64,000 nt of DNA from Pseudoselenomonas ruminantium (GTDB lineage Bacteria; Bacillota; Negativicutes; Selenomonadales; Selenomonadaceae). The stretch spans positions 95,293 through 159,292 of the forward strand of contig CACZIV010000007.1 in assembly GCA_902781305.1 (NCBI GenBank), given 5' to 3'. Positions 32,099 through 40,799 of this stretch are shown piece after piece. How positions within the stretch are numbered: the stretch's first letter is position 1; every line of letters begins with the position of its first letter. The notes below the pieces were generated by a model that was given only the letters and a program-made list of their open reading frames with translations, was not told the DNA's origin and made no database searches. Made by a program: the position numbers and the translations under genes.

Positions 32099-33526
32099 AT
32101 GACAATGGGTTCCTCTAATGTAGCGGAGAAGAAAATCTCCAGCGCATTCATTTATTTCTTTGGTTCGTTTGGTGGTATTCTTTTCGGTTACGATATCGGA
32201 GTTATGACCGGTGCCTTGCCCTTCCTGCAGAATGACTGGGGGCTGGCCGGAAACGCCAGCATTATCGGCTGGATTACTTCTTCGGTTATGTTTGGTGCCA
32301 TTTTTGGTGGGGCACTGGCTGGTCAGCTTTCCGATAAACTTGGCCGTCGCAAGATGATTCTTTTATCAGCACTTATTTTCGTTGTTGGTTCGATTTTATC
32401 CGGCCTGGCGCCGCAGGATGGTTCGCTGTATCTGATTGCTGTGCGCGTGCTCTTGGGCTTGGCCGTTGGTGCAGCTTCGGCTCTCGTACCGGCGTATATG
32501 TCGGAAATGTCTCCGGCACGTCTGCGCGGGCGTCTATCCGGTATCAATCAGACCATGATTGTGTCCGGCATGCTGCTGTCCTATGTCGTTGACTTCCTAT
32601 TAAAGGACATGCCGGAAACCATTGCTTGGAGACTGATGCTTAGTCTGGCTGCCGTGCCTGCTATCATTTTGTTCTTAGGTGTACTTCGCCTGCCGGAATC
32701 TCCGCGTTTCCTGGTTCGTCATGGCAAGCTCGAAGAAGCCCGTCAGGTACTCGGCTTTATCCGTGAGAAAAACGAAGTGGATGCGGAACTCCGTGACATT
32801 CAGGAAACCGCCCAGGAAGAAACGGCAGCTGCTGCCAATACTTCGCTGAGCACCCTTCTTTCCGACAAATACCGCTATCTGGTAACTGCTGGCGTTGGTG
32901 TGGCTGCCTTCCAGCAATTCCAGGGCGCTAATGCGATATTCTATTACATTCCGTTGATTGTGGAACAGGCTACGGGTCAGGCGGCCAGCTCCCAGCTGAT
33001 GTGGCCCATCATTCAGGGCATTCTGCTGGTACTTGGTTCTCTGGTATTCCTGGCTATCGCAGACCGTTTCAAACGCCGTACGCTGCTCACGCTGGGCGGC
33101 ACGGTTATGGGCTTGTCCTTCATCCTGCCGGCTGTAATCAACAGCATTGTGCCGGATACGGACCCCATGATGATTGTTGGTTTCCTCTGTGTGTATGTTG
33201 CTTTTTACTCCTTTACCTGGGCACCCCTTACCTGGGTTATCGTTGGTGAAATATTCCCCCTGGCAATTCGCGGCCGTGCATCCGGTATGGCTTCCTCCTT
33301 TAACTGGATTGGCTCTTTCCTGGTTGGTCTGTTGTTCCCGATTATGACCGCCAGCATTTCGCAGGCCGCCGTATTTGCCATCTTTGGCTGCATCTGCTTG
33401 TTGGGCGTAGCCTTTATCCGGAACTGTGTACCGGAAACGCGTGGTGCAACGCTGGAAGAAATTGAAGCAGCGGGAATTGCACACGGAAAAAAAGATGAAG
33501 CCTGCCCGGCGGCAAATATGGGCTAA
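32099..33526 (+). CDS. Sugar porter family MFS symporter, probably L-arabinose/pentose
   Basis: A 475-aa, twelve-helix major facilitator transporter of the sugar porter family. Signatures are GGILFGYDIGVMTGALPF in helix 1, GQLSDKLGRRK in the loop after helix 2, PESPRFLVRHG after helix 6, QQFQGANAIFYY in helix 7 and PETRGATLEEIE at the end. Proton symport in the cytoplasmic membrane is expected. It is followed after 34 bp by a sugar kinase and then L-arabinose isomerase, so pentose, most likely L-arabinose (AraE-like), is the inferred substrate. ATG 32099 is used; the Shine-Dalgarno GAGG is about 10 bp away, and ATG 32105 is possible. Confidence 0.88.
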   Translation: MTMGSSNVAEKKISSAFIYFFGSFGGILFGYDIGVMTGALPFLQNDWGLAGNASIIGWITSSVMFGAIFGGALAGQLSDKLGRRKMILLSALIFVVGSILSGLAPQDGSLYLIAVRVLLGLAVGAASALVPAYMSEMSPARLRGRLSGINQTMIVSGMLLSYVVDFLLKDMPETIAWRLMLSLAAVPAIILFLGVLRLPESPRFLVRHGKLEEARQVLGFIREKNEVDAELRDIQETAQEETAAAANTSLSTLLSDKYRYLVTAGVGVAAFQQFQGANAIFYYIPLIVEQATGQAASSQLMWPIIQGILLVLGSLVFLAIADRFKRRTLLTLGGTVMGLSFILPAVINSIVPDTDPMMIVGFLCVYVAFYSFTWAPLTWVIVGEIFPLAIRGRASGMASSFNWIGSFLVGLLFPIMTASISQAAVFAIFGCICLLGVAFIRNCVPETRGATLEEIEAAGIAHGKKDEACPAANMG

Positions 33527-33560
33527 TATATAACCATCATCATTTAGGAGGCTATTGGTT

Positions 33561-35165
33561 ATGGACTTGGTAAAAAATGCGGCATGCATCGAAAGCGGTG
33601 CTACGGCACTGGGGGTGGAGCTGGGCTCCACCCGCATCAAAGCCGTGCTCGTGAACGAGGCTTGCGAAACCTTGGCAAGTGCCAGCTTTGAATGGGAAAA
33701 TCAGCTGGTAGATGGTATTTGGACATATGAAATGTCCGAAGCCTGGAGGGGCATTCAGACCTGCTTTAAGGAGCTGGCGGCGGATGTAAAGAGCCGCTAT
33801 CATGTGTCCCTCACGCAGATTGGTTCCATCGGCATCAGTGCGATGATGCACGGCTATCTGCCCTTTGACAAGGACGGCAAACAGCTGGCTCCTTTCCGCA
33901 CCTGGCGCAATAACATCACTGGCGTTGCGGCAGACAAGCTGACGGAAGCGCTGAATTTCAACATTCCGCAGCGTTGGAGCATTGCCCATCTGTATCAGGC
34001 CATCCTAAATGGTGAGGAACATGTCAAGTATATTGATTTCCTGACGACGCTGGCAGGTTATATTCACTGGCAGCTCTGTGGGGAAAAGGTCTTGGGCGTA
34101 GGTGATGCTTCAGGCATGTTCCCCATTGATGAGGCAACGGGCGATTATGATGCGGGCATGGTTAAAATCTTTGACAGCCTGCCGGAAGTGAATAAACAGC
34201 CGTGGAATCTGACCGCTGTTCTGCCGAAATCCCTGCGGGCTGGCGTGGAGGCTGGCCATCTGACGGAAGCCGGGGCAAAACTTCTTGACCCGAGCGGAAC
34301 TTTGCAGGCCGGAGCACTCATGGCACCGCCGGAAGGTGATGCTGGCACCGGCATGGTATCGACCAACAGCGTGCGCAAGCGTACAGGCAATATTTCCGTC
34401 GGTACTTCGGCGTTCTCCATGAATGTATTGGATGAACCCTTGAAGGCTGTGCACCGGGACATTGACATTGTAACAACCCCCGATGGTGCCAATGTGGCCA
34501 TGGTGCATGTCAATAACTGTTCTTCGGATATCAATGCCTGGGTCAATATGTTCGGCGAATTTGCCAAGGCTATCGGCCATGAGCAGACACCGGCAAAACT
34601 CTACAGCACCCTCTTTAATACGACAGTCGGCGCCGATAAGGATGCTGGCGGGCTCGTGAATTACAGCTGCCTGTCCGGGGAAAATATCACCAAGGTGGAA
34701 GCCGGACGCCCGCTGTTTGTACGGACGCCGCACAGCCATATGAATCTGGGCAACTTCATGCTGGCACAGCTTTATGGTTCGTTTGCACCGCTGAAAATCG
34801 GCATGGATGTGCTCATTCAGGATGAAGGCGTCAAGACCGATGTGATGGTGGCGCAGGGTGGTCTCTTCAAGACGCCGGTCATCGCGCAGCAGGTACTCGC
34901 CGACAGCCTGGGGATTCCCATTACCGTAATGGATACGGCCAGTGAGGGCGGCCCTTGGGGCATGGCAGTGCTGGCGGTTTATGCCAAGGAAGGTGCTAAG
35001 GAAAAACTGCCGGATTTCCTCGACAGCAAGGTGTTCAAGAATCCGCAGAGCACTACGCTGACGCCGAATGCGGCAGGTGTGGAAGGATGCAAGAAGTTCA
35101 TCGCCAACTATCAGGCGGGCTTGCCGCTTGAGCAGCAGGCTGGTGGGCTTGTGGCAGATAAATAA
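33561..35165 (+). CDS. FGGY-family sugar kinase, probable L-ribulokinase (AraK-like)
   Basis: A 534-aa FGGY carbohydrate kinase. The first phosphate-binding segment is GVELGSTRIKAVLV; ISAMMHGYLPFD and APFRTWRNNIT form the sugar site; GNISVGTSAFSMNV and GGLFKTPVIAQQVLADSLG belong to the second lobe; SEGGPWGMAVLAVY fits the ADP site. Standing between a pentose porter and araA, it should phosphorylate L-ribulose. It does not look like classical AraB; clostridia use a non-orthologous ribulokinase (AraK) in this context, which fits better. ATG 33561 lies 9 bp after AGGAGG. L-ribulose-5-phosphate epimerase (araD) is not in the window. Confidence 0.85.
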   Translation: MDLVKNAACIESGATALGVELGSTRIKAVLVNEACETLASASFEWENQLVDGIWTYEMSEAWRGIQTCFKELAADVKSRYHVSLTQIGSIGISAMMHGYLPFDKDGKQLAPFRTWRNNITGVAADKLTEALNFNIPQRWSIAHLYQAILNGEEHVKYIDFLTTLAGYIHWQLCGEKVLGVGDASGMFPIDEATGDYDAGMVKIFDSLPEVNKQPWNLTAVLPKSLRAGVEAGHLTEAGAKLLDPSGTLQAGALMAPPEGDAGTGMVSTNSVRKRTGNISVGTSAFSMNVLDEPLKAVHRDIDIVTTPDGANVAMVHVNNCSSDINAWVNMFGEFAKAIGHEQTPAKLYSTLFNTTVGADKDAGGLVNYSCLSGENITKVEAGRPLFVRTPHSHMNLGNFMLAQLYGSFAPLKIGMDVLIQDEGVKTDVMVAQGGLFKTPVIAQQVLADSLGIPITVMDTASEGGPWGMAVLAVYAKEGAKEKLPDFLDSKVFKNPQSTTLTPNAAGVEGCKKFIANYQAGLPLEQQAGGLVADK

Positions 35166-35213
35166 GTGCGTGGTTATTGGTTAGTCGATATCAATAGAAG
35201 GGAAGTATTTCAG

Positions 35214-36638
35214 ATGTTAGAAGTAAAAAATTATGAATTTTGGTTTGTAGCAGGCAGTCAGCATCTTTATGGCGAGGAACAGCTCAAGAATGTTGAGCGT
35301 GACACGCAGGACATTGTGGACAAATTAAATGCCAGCGGCAAGCTGCCGTATAAGGTGGTTTGCAAAGGTGTTATGACTACGGCTGATGGCATCACGCAGT
35401 TTATGAAGGATGTCAACTACCATGATGAAGTAGCTGGTGTGATTACCTGGATGCACACGTTCTCGCCGGCAAAGAACTGGATTCGCGGCACGAAACTGCT
35501 GCAGAAACCGCTGCTGCATTTGGCTACGCAGTATCTTAATGAAATTCCCTATGCAACGATTGACTTTGACTACATGAACCTCAACCAGAGTGCGCATGGC
35601 GACCGTGAATACGGCTATCTGAACTCCCGTCTGAACATCAACAACAAGATTGTCTATGGCTACTGGGGCGATGAAGAAGTACAGCAGGAAATCGCTTCCT
35701 GGCAGGATGTAGCTGTAGCTTATAACGAAAGCTTCCATATCCGTGTTTGCCGTTTCGGCGATACCATGCGTGATGTAGCCGTTACGGAAGGCGACAAGGT
35801 AGAAGCACAGATTCAGCTCGGCTGGACGGTTGACTATTGGCCGGTAGGTGACCTCGTGGATGAGGTAGATGCTGTTTCTGAAGCAGACATTGATGCAGAA
35901 TACAAGAAACTTTCCGAAATGTACACGCTCAATCCGCAGGACAACCCGCAGGATAAATTTGAGGCATCTGTACGCTATCAGCTGCGTGAATATCTGGGCA
36001 TCAAAAAATTCCTGGATGACAGAGGCTACAATGCGTTCTGCACGAACTTCCAGGATTTGAAGGGTCTTAAACAGCTGCCGGGCCTGGCTGCGCAGATGTT
36101 GATGCGTGATGGTTATGGCTTTGCCGCTGAAGGTGACTGGAAGCATGCTGCACTGACTCGCCTTTTGAAAATTATGGCACATAATGACCGTACGGTATTC
36201 ATGGAAGACTATACGCTCGACCTGCGCAAAGGCCATGAAGCTATTCTTGGTGCGCATATGCTCGAAGTTGACCCGACGATTGCCAGCGATAAACCGAAAG
36301 TGGAAGTGCATCCGCTTGATATCGGTGGCAAGGATGACCCCGCTCGTCTGGTATTCACCGGTGCTGACGGTGAAGCTGTCGATGTGACGGTGGCTGACTT
36401 CCGCGATGGCTTCCGTCTGATCAGCTATCCGGTTGACTGCCGCAAGGCTGAAGCGGAAACGCCGCATCTGCCGGTAGCAAAACAGCTCTGGACGCCGAAA
36501 TGCGGCCTGAAGAAGGGCTCCACGGAATGGATTAAAGCTGGTGGCGGCCATCATACGGTGCTGTCCTTCCGTTTGACGGAAGAACAGATTCATGATTTGG
36601 GCGTGATGCTGGGCATGAATTTGGTGGAGATTTGCTAA
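35214..36638 (+). CDS. araA: L-arabinose isomerase
   Basis: A 474-aa AraA that converts L-arabinose to L-ribulose in the cytoplasm with a divalent metal. Family segments are [14 protein letters not shown] at the start, [49 protein letters not shown] (metal-binding Glu), FMEDYTLDL (second Glu), and [11 protein letters not shown] near the end (metal-binding His). ATG 35214 lies 9 bp behind AAGGGAAG; the longer frame upstream lacks homology. It is the third gene of the unit with the porter and the kinase and is followed at once by a family 1 repeat. Confidence 0.97.
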   Translation: MLEVKNYEFWFVAGSQHLYGEEQLKNVERDTQDIVDKLNASGKLPYKVVCKGVMTTADGITQFMKDVNYHDEVAGVITWMHTFSPAKNWIRGTKLLQKPLLHLATQYLNEIPYATIDFDYMNLNQSAHGDREYGYLNSRLNINNKIVYGYWGDEEVQQEIASWQDVAVAYNESFHIRVCRFGDTMRDVAVTEGDKVEAQIQLGWTVDYWPVGDLVDEVDAVSEADIDAEYKKLSEMYTLNPQDNPQDKFEASVRYQLREYLGIKKFLDDRGYNAFCTNFQDLKGLKQLPGLAAQMLMRDGYGFAAEGDWKHAALTRLLKIMAHNDRTVFMEDYTLDLRKGHEAILGAHMLEVDPTIASDKPKVEVHPLDIGGKDDPARLVFTGADGEAVDVTVADFRDGFRLISYPVDCRKAEAETPHLPVAKQLWTPKCGLKKGSTEWIKAGGGHHTVLSFRLTEEQIHDLGVMLGMNLVEIC

Positions 36639-36648
36639 TTAAAAGTTG

Positions 36649-36748
36649 ACATCGTAGGAGTAAGGCGCCCGGCGGCTGATAATACTTTTCCTCTGCTTAG
36701 ACAGGCTTGTCAAACGCGACGGAAAAGCATTATCAGTCACCGGGCTTA
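36649..36748 (+). repeat. Repeat family 1, copy 4
   Basis: Bounded by ACATC and GGGCTTA like the other copies and starting 11 bp after araA. Arms GCCCGGCGGCTGATAATAC and GCATTATCAGTCACCGGGC pair with G-T and few mismatches; the centre GACAGGCTTGTC is conserved. Confidence 0.9.
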
Positions 36749-36771
36749 TTGCGCAGTTGGATGTTTGTCTT

Positions 36772-36795
36772 ACATCGCAATGGAAAGGCGCCCGA
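36772..36795 (+). repeat. Repeat family 1, truncated copy 5
   Basis: ACATCGCAATGGAAAGGCGCCC matches the left border and first arm bases of the family, 24 bp after copy 4, then the similarity stops abruptly. Confidence 0.65.
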
Positions 36796-36813
36796 GAGTA
36801 AAACAATAAAAAA

Positions 36814-36875
36814 TGTGTTCGAACAAAAATAAAAAATAAAAACATATTGACAAATACGGTGCAAAAGAGTATCGT
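36814..36875 (+). promoter_or_regulatory. Arabinose ABC operon promoter P1 with operator-like site
   Basis: TGTGTTCGAACAAA (36814-36827) matches the operator before the sugar porter. Twenty bp further comes TTGACA (36847-36852), 17 bp, TATCGT (36870-36875). Confidence 0.6.
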
Positions 36876-36928
36876 ATTAGATAGAAAAAGTTGTGGCTAA
36901 GCTGAGCAATAGCGTTATTTATGTTTAA

Positions 36929-36986
36929 TTGTCTGAGTTTTGCTAAAAGACTATATTGTGTGCATTTTAATATGTGCACGAGAACA
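36929..36986 (+). promoter_or_regulatory. Arabinose ABC operon promoter P2 with operator-like site
   Basis: TTGTCT (36929-36934), 17 bp, TATATT (36952-36957), then TGTGCACGAGAACA (36973-36986) just after the expected start point. The site shares TGTGnnCGAnnACA with the operator at 32046. Confidence 0.6.
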
Positions 36987-37097
36987 GATGGCGGATTGCA
37001 GCAGCAAACTGCGCAAGGCTAATCGCAAAGGGGGCAGGGCAAGAGATCGGTGCAGGAGTCACACGCGGAATCATGATGTAGCAAAGGAGACGATGAG

Positions 37098-38120
37098 ATG
37101 AAAAAGCTCATAGCATTATTACTAGCAAGCGTTATGATGATTGTAGCTGCCGGTTGCGGCGGTGGTGGTGAACAGGCTAAAGACAACGGCAAGTCCGGTG
37201 GCGGTGACAAGAAGATTACCATGGGCTTCTCCCAGATCGGAGCGGAATCCGAATGGAGAACGGCTAACACGGAATCCATCAAGAAGGCAGCAGAAGAAGC
37301 TGGCATCAACCTGCAGTTCTCGGATGCACAGCAGAAACAGGAAAATCAGATTAAGGCTATTCGTTCCTTTATCGCACAGGGCGTAGATATTATCGCTTTC
37401 GTGCCCATCGTAGAAACGGGCTGGGATACGGTACTCAAAGAAGCAAAAGATGCCAAAATCCCGGTTGTCGTTGTTGACCGCGATGTGAAACTCGCCGATG
37501 ACAGCCTCTATGTTGCCAAAATCGGTACCGACTCCGTAAAAGAAGGCAACAACGTATTCAAATGGATTGACGAATACATGGCTAAAGAAAAGAAGACCCC
37601 GCGTGATGGTGGCAGCCAGTACAACGTAGTTGTTCTCGAAGGTACGGTTGGTTCTTCCGTAGCTATCCGCCGTCAGGAAGGCTTCAAAGATGCTATGGCT
37701 AAATCCCCGAATGCTGGCAAATATAACATCCTCGCTTCCCAGACCGGTGAATTCACCCGTCAGAAAGGCCAGGAAGTTATGGAATCTTTCCTGAAATCCT
37801 ATGGTCCGAAAATCGACATTCTTTTTGCTCATAACGATGATATGGCTCTCGGTGCTATTCAGGCAATCGAAAAAGCTGGCCTCAAACCCGGCAAAGACAT
37901 CACCATTATCTCCATTGATGGCGTAAAAGGTATGTTCCAGGCTATGATTGAAGGCAAAGCAAACTGCACGGTAGAATGCAACCCGCTGCAGGGCAAACTC
38001 CTGATGGAAACGGCTAAGAAGATTCTTGCCGGTGAAAAAGTTGACAAACTGGTTTATGTTGACGAAGGTGTCTTCCCTGCTGATGTAGCAGAAAAGACCC
38101 TGCCGGAACGCAAATACTAA
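37098..38120 (+). CDS. Sugar-binding lipoprotein of a YtfQ-type ABC transporter
   Basis: A 340-aa periplasmic-binding-protein-I type solute receptor. The N-terminus is a lipoprotein signal (hydrophobic core then AAGCGGGG, Cys at residue 20). The mature part strongly resembles E. coli YtfQ: MGFSQIGAESEWRTANTESI, DAQQKQENQIKAIRSFIAQG, VVVLEGTVGSSVAIRRQEGF, FAHNDDMALGAIQAIEKAGLKPG and ISIDG. YtfQ binds galactofuranose and, less well, arabinose-like furanoses. Here the context is L-arabinose catabolism, so L-arabinofuranose or L-arabinose is the inferred ligand. It heads a four-gene operon and is separated from the ATPase gene by a hairpin, consistent with higher expression of the receptor. Confidence 0.9.
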   Translation: MKKLIALLLASVMMIVAAGCGGGGEQAKDNGKSGGGDKKITMGFSQIGAESEWRTANTESIKKAAEEAGINLQFSDAQQKQENQIKAIRSFIAQGVDIIAFVPIVETGWDTVLKEAKDAKIPVVVVDRDVKLADDSLYVAKIGTDSVKEGNNVFKWIDEYMAKEKKTPRDGGSQYNVVVLEGTVGSSVAIRRQEGFKDAMAKSPNAGKYNILASQTGEFTRQKGQEVMESFLKSYGPKIDILFAHNDDMALGAIQAIEKAGLKPGKDITIISIDGVKGMFQAMIEGKANCTVECNPLQGKLLMETAKKILAGEKVDKLVYVDEGVFPADVAEKTLPERKY

Positions 38121-38140
38121 GCTGAGATTCAAGTAAATGC

Positions 38141-38184
38141 AAGGCCGTGCCCGTACAGCGTATGTGTGCGGACACGGCTTTATT
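38141..38184 (+). terminator. Intercistronic hairpin behind the receptor gene
   Basis: A 17-bp stem with wobble pairs (38141-38157 with 38165-38181) and a weak T tail (TTTATTTAT). It is likely a leaky terminator or mRNA-stabilising end that raises receptor levels relative to the membrane parts. Confidence 0.6.
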
Positions 38185-38217
38185 TATACCTATATTAGCG
38201 CATAAGGAGTGACATCT

Positions 38218-39726
38218 ATGGCACAGGCACTACTGGAAATGCGGCATATCACCAAGGAATTCCCTGGTGTGCGGGCACTATCCAATGTGGACTTTACCTT
38301 GCATGCAGGCGAAATTCATTCCCTGATGGGTGAAAATGGCGCCGGCAAATCCACCTTGGTCAAGGTGCTGACCGGCGTATACCCCAGAGATGGTGGAACG
38401 GTGTTCTTAAATGGCAAGGCCATCAACCCGAAGACCCCGAAAGATGCACAGGATTGCGGCATTTCGACCGTTTATCAGGAAGTTAACCTCTGCTCGAATC
38501 TGACGGTGGCGGAAAACATTTTTATCGGCCGTGAACCGCGCAAATTTGGCATGATTGATTGGAAGACCATTAATCAGCGGGCGGCAGAGCTGCTGGCTAA
38601 GTTGGATGTACATATTGATGTAACCAAGACTTTGGACAACTATTCCGTGGCTTTGCAGCAGATGATTGCCATTGCCCGTGCCGTGGATGTGGATGCCAAG
38701 ATTCTGATTTTGGACGAGCCGACATCTTCCCTGAATGAAGAAGAAACTGCCCATCTGTTCAAGATTATGCGGCAGCTGCAAAAGCAGGGCTTAGGTATTA
38801 TCTTTATCTCTCATTTCCTCGACCAAATCTATGAAATCTGCGACCATATCACGGTATTGCGCAACGGCGAGCTGGTAGGCGCCTATGAAACGGCAAAACT
38901 GCCTCGGCTGGAACTCATCGCCAAGATGGTCGGCAAAGACCTCAATGAAGTCAAGGATATGGATAATTTTGCTGAAAAGAGCGTACCAAGCGACGAGGTA
39001 TTCTTAGAAGCCAAGGGTATTGGCGCTGTGGGCAAGCTCAACGAAGTGGATGTACAGATTCACAAGGGGGAGGTTATCGGCTTTGCCGGGCTCTTAGGCT
39101 CCGGGCGCACGGAAACCGCAGAACTCCTGTTCGGCATCAACGAAATCAATAAGGGCTCGCTCTCTATCAACGGCAAGAAGCTGCATTTGAAGAATCCCAT
39201 GAATGCCATGGAGCAGAAAATCGGGTTCTGTCCCGAAGACCGCAAGCTGTCCGGCATTATTGGCGATTTGTCGGTGCGGGAAAATATCATTCTGGCAATG
39301 CAGGCCAAAGACGGTATCCTGCGCCACATTCCCTATGAGGAGCAGGTCAAGATTGCCGATGACTGCATCAAGCTGCTGCGCATCAAGGTTTCGAGCCGGG
39401 AACAGCTCGTGAAGAACCTCTCTGGCGGCAATCAGCAGAAGGTCATTATCGCTCGTTGGCTGGCTACGCAGCCCGATTTACTCATCCTCGATGAGCCGAC
39501 CCGTGGTATTGATGTTGGTACCAAGACTGAGATTCAGAAGATGGCTATTTCGCTGGCCAAGAAGAAGGGCATGGCGGTGGTGTTCATTTCCTCGGAAATG
39601 GATGAAATGGTGCGTACCTGTACGAAACTCGTCGTTATGCGCGACAGGCGCAAGGTGGCAGAACTTACTGGTTCGGATATCAGTTCGGATGGCGTGATGA
39701 AGGCCATTGCAGGAGGTGCAGCCTGA
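38218..39726 (+). CDS. Sugar ABC transporter, duplicated ATPase (YtfR type)
   Basis: A 502-aa tandem ABC ATPase of the ribose/galactose class. First cassette: Walker A GENGAGKSTLVKVL, Q-loop VYQEVNLC, and Walker B ILILDEPTSSLNEEE; its signature motif is degenerate (NYSVALQQMIAIARA instead of LSGGQ), which is normal for this class. Second cassette: GLLGSGRTETAELLFG as a variant Walker A, LSGGNQQKVIIARW and LLILDEPTRGIDVG. ATG 38218 has AAGGAG 8 bp upstream. The stop codon overlaps the next start (ATGA). It energises import with the two permeases that follow. Confidence 0.95.
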   Translation: MAQALLEMRHITKEFPGVRALSNVDFTLHAGEIHSLMGENGAGKSTLVKVLTGVYPRDGGTVFLNGKAINPKTPKDAQDCGISTVYQEVNLCSNLTVAENIFIGREPRKFGMIDWKTINQRAAELLAKLDVHIDVTKTLDNYSVALQQMIAIARAVDVDAKILILDEPTSSLNEEETAHLFKIMRQLQKQGLGIIFISHFLDQIYEICDHITVLRNGELVGAYETAKLPRLELIAKMVGKDLNEVKDMDNFAEKSVPSDEVFLEAKGIGAVGKLNEVDVQIHKGEVIGFAGLLGSGRTETAELLFGINEINKGSLSINGKKLHLKNPMNAMEQKIGFCPEDRKLSGIIGDLSVRENIILAMQAKDGILRHIPYEEQVKIADDCIKLLRIKVSSREQLVKNLSGGNQQKVIIARWLATQPDLLILDEPTRGIDVGTKTEIQKMAISLAKKKGMAVVFISSEMDEMVRTCTKLVVMRDRRKVAELTGSDISSDGVMKAIAGGAA

Positions 39727-40799
39727 TGGAAATGCTGAAAAAATTTAGTGGCAGTTCCCTTTTCCTGCCCGTGGTGGCACTTACGGTACTGCTCATATTC
39801 AATACCTTGTTTGTCGATGGTTTTTTGACGATACAGATGACTGAGGATGGTCATTTATATGGTCGTCTGGTCGATATTTTGAACCGTTCCTGCTCGCTGA
39901 TCATTTTGGCACTGGGCATGACCTTCGTCATTGCCACCAGCGGCATTGATATTTCCGTTGGTGCGGTGGTAGCGATTTCCGCCGCTGTGGTCTGCACGCT
40001 GATTGGCGGCCGTGGCGACGGTGTAGCGGAAATGCCCATGACGGTCGCTATGCTGGCGGCTGTGGGTGTCGGTGTGCTCTGTGGTATGTGGAATGGCCTC
40101 CTGGTCGCCAAGTTCAAGATTCAGGCCGTTGTGGCAACGCTGATTCTGATGACGGCTGGCCGTGGTGTGGCGCAGCTGATGACGGAAGGGCAGATTATCA
40201 CGGTTTATTACAAACCCTTTGAGTATATTGCCGGCTTCCTGCCCAATATGCCCTTGCCGACCAATATCTTCATTGCCTTGGCGATGGTGCTGCTCGTAGC
40301 CGTTCTGATGAAGAAAACCAGTATTGGCCTGTTTGTGCAGTCCGTTGGCATTAATCCCACGGCGGCAAGATATGCGGGTATCAATGTGACCATGGTTATC
40401 TTCCTGGTATATGCTTTCTCCGGTCTTTGTGCCGGTGTATCTGGCCTGATTGAAAGCTCTTTGATTCGGGCAGCTGATGCCAACAATGCGGGCCTGAATA
40501 TGGAAATGGATGCTATTCTTGCGGTAGCTTTGGGCGGTACGCTGCTTTCCGGCGGCAAGTTCTATGTGGGCGGCTCCGTAATCGGTGCCATCACTATACA
40601 GACTTTGACCACCACTATGTACGCTTTGGGCGTTTCGGCTGACCAGCTGCCGGTGGTTAAGGCGGCTGCGGTTATCATCATTTGCCTGATTCAGTCCAAG
40701 AAGGCACAGGAAATGTTTGATAAGTGGAAGGCTTCCCGCCATTCCCAACAGAAAAACGATAACAAAGCAGTATTCGGAAAGGCGGTGAAGCAATTATGA
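39726..40799 (+). CDS. Sugar ABC transporter permease (YtfT type)
   Basis: A 357-aa integral membrane permease of the ribose/galactose family (BPD_transp_2), about ten hydrophobic segments. The segment LIILALGMTFVIATSGIDISVGAVVAIS is the family signature, and GGTLLSGGKFYVGGSVIGAI lies near the C-terminus. It pairs with the YjfF-like permease encoded next as a heterodimer, as in the galactofuranose system of E. coli. Translation is coupled to both neighbours by 4-bp overlaps. Confidence 0.92.
   Translation: MEMLKKFSGSSLFLPVVALTVLLIFNTLFVDGFLTIQMTEDGHLYGRLVDILNRSCSLIILALGMTFVIATSGIDISVGAVVAISAAVVCTLIGGRGDGVAEMPMTVAMLAAVGVGVLCGMWNGLLVAKFKIQAVVATLILMTAGRGVAQLMTEGQIITVYYKPFEYIAGFLPNMPLPTNIFIALAMVLLVAVLMKKTSIGLFVQSVGINPTAARYAGINVTMVIFLVYAFSGLCAGVSGLIESSLIRAADANNAGLNMEMDAILAVALGGTLLSGGKFYVGGSVIGAITIQTLTTTMYALGVSADQLPVVKAAAVIIICLIQSKKAQEMFDKWKASRHSQQKNDNKAVFGKAVKQL

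Noticed and set aside
35325-36593. 422-residue minus-strand ORF
   Set aside because: It lies entirely opposite araA, which is certain; no ribosome site or domain.
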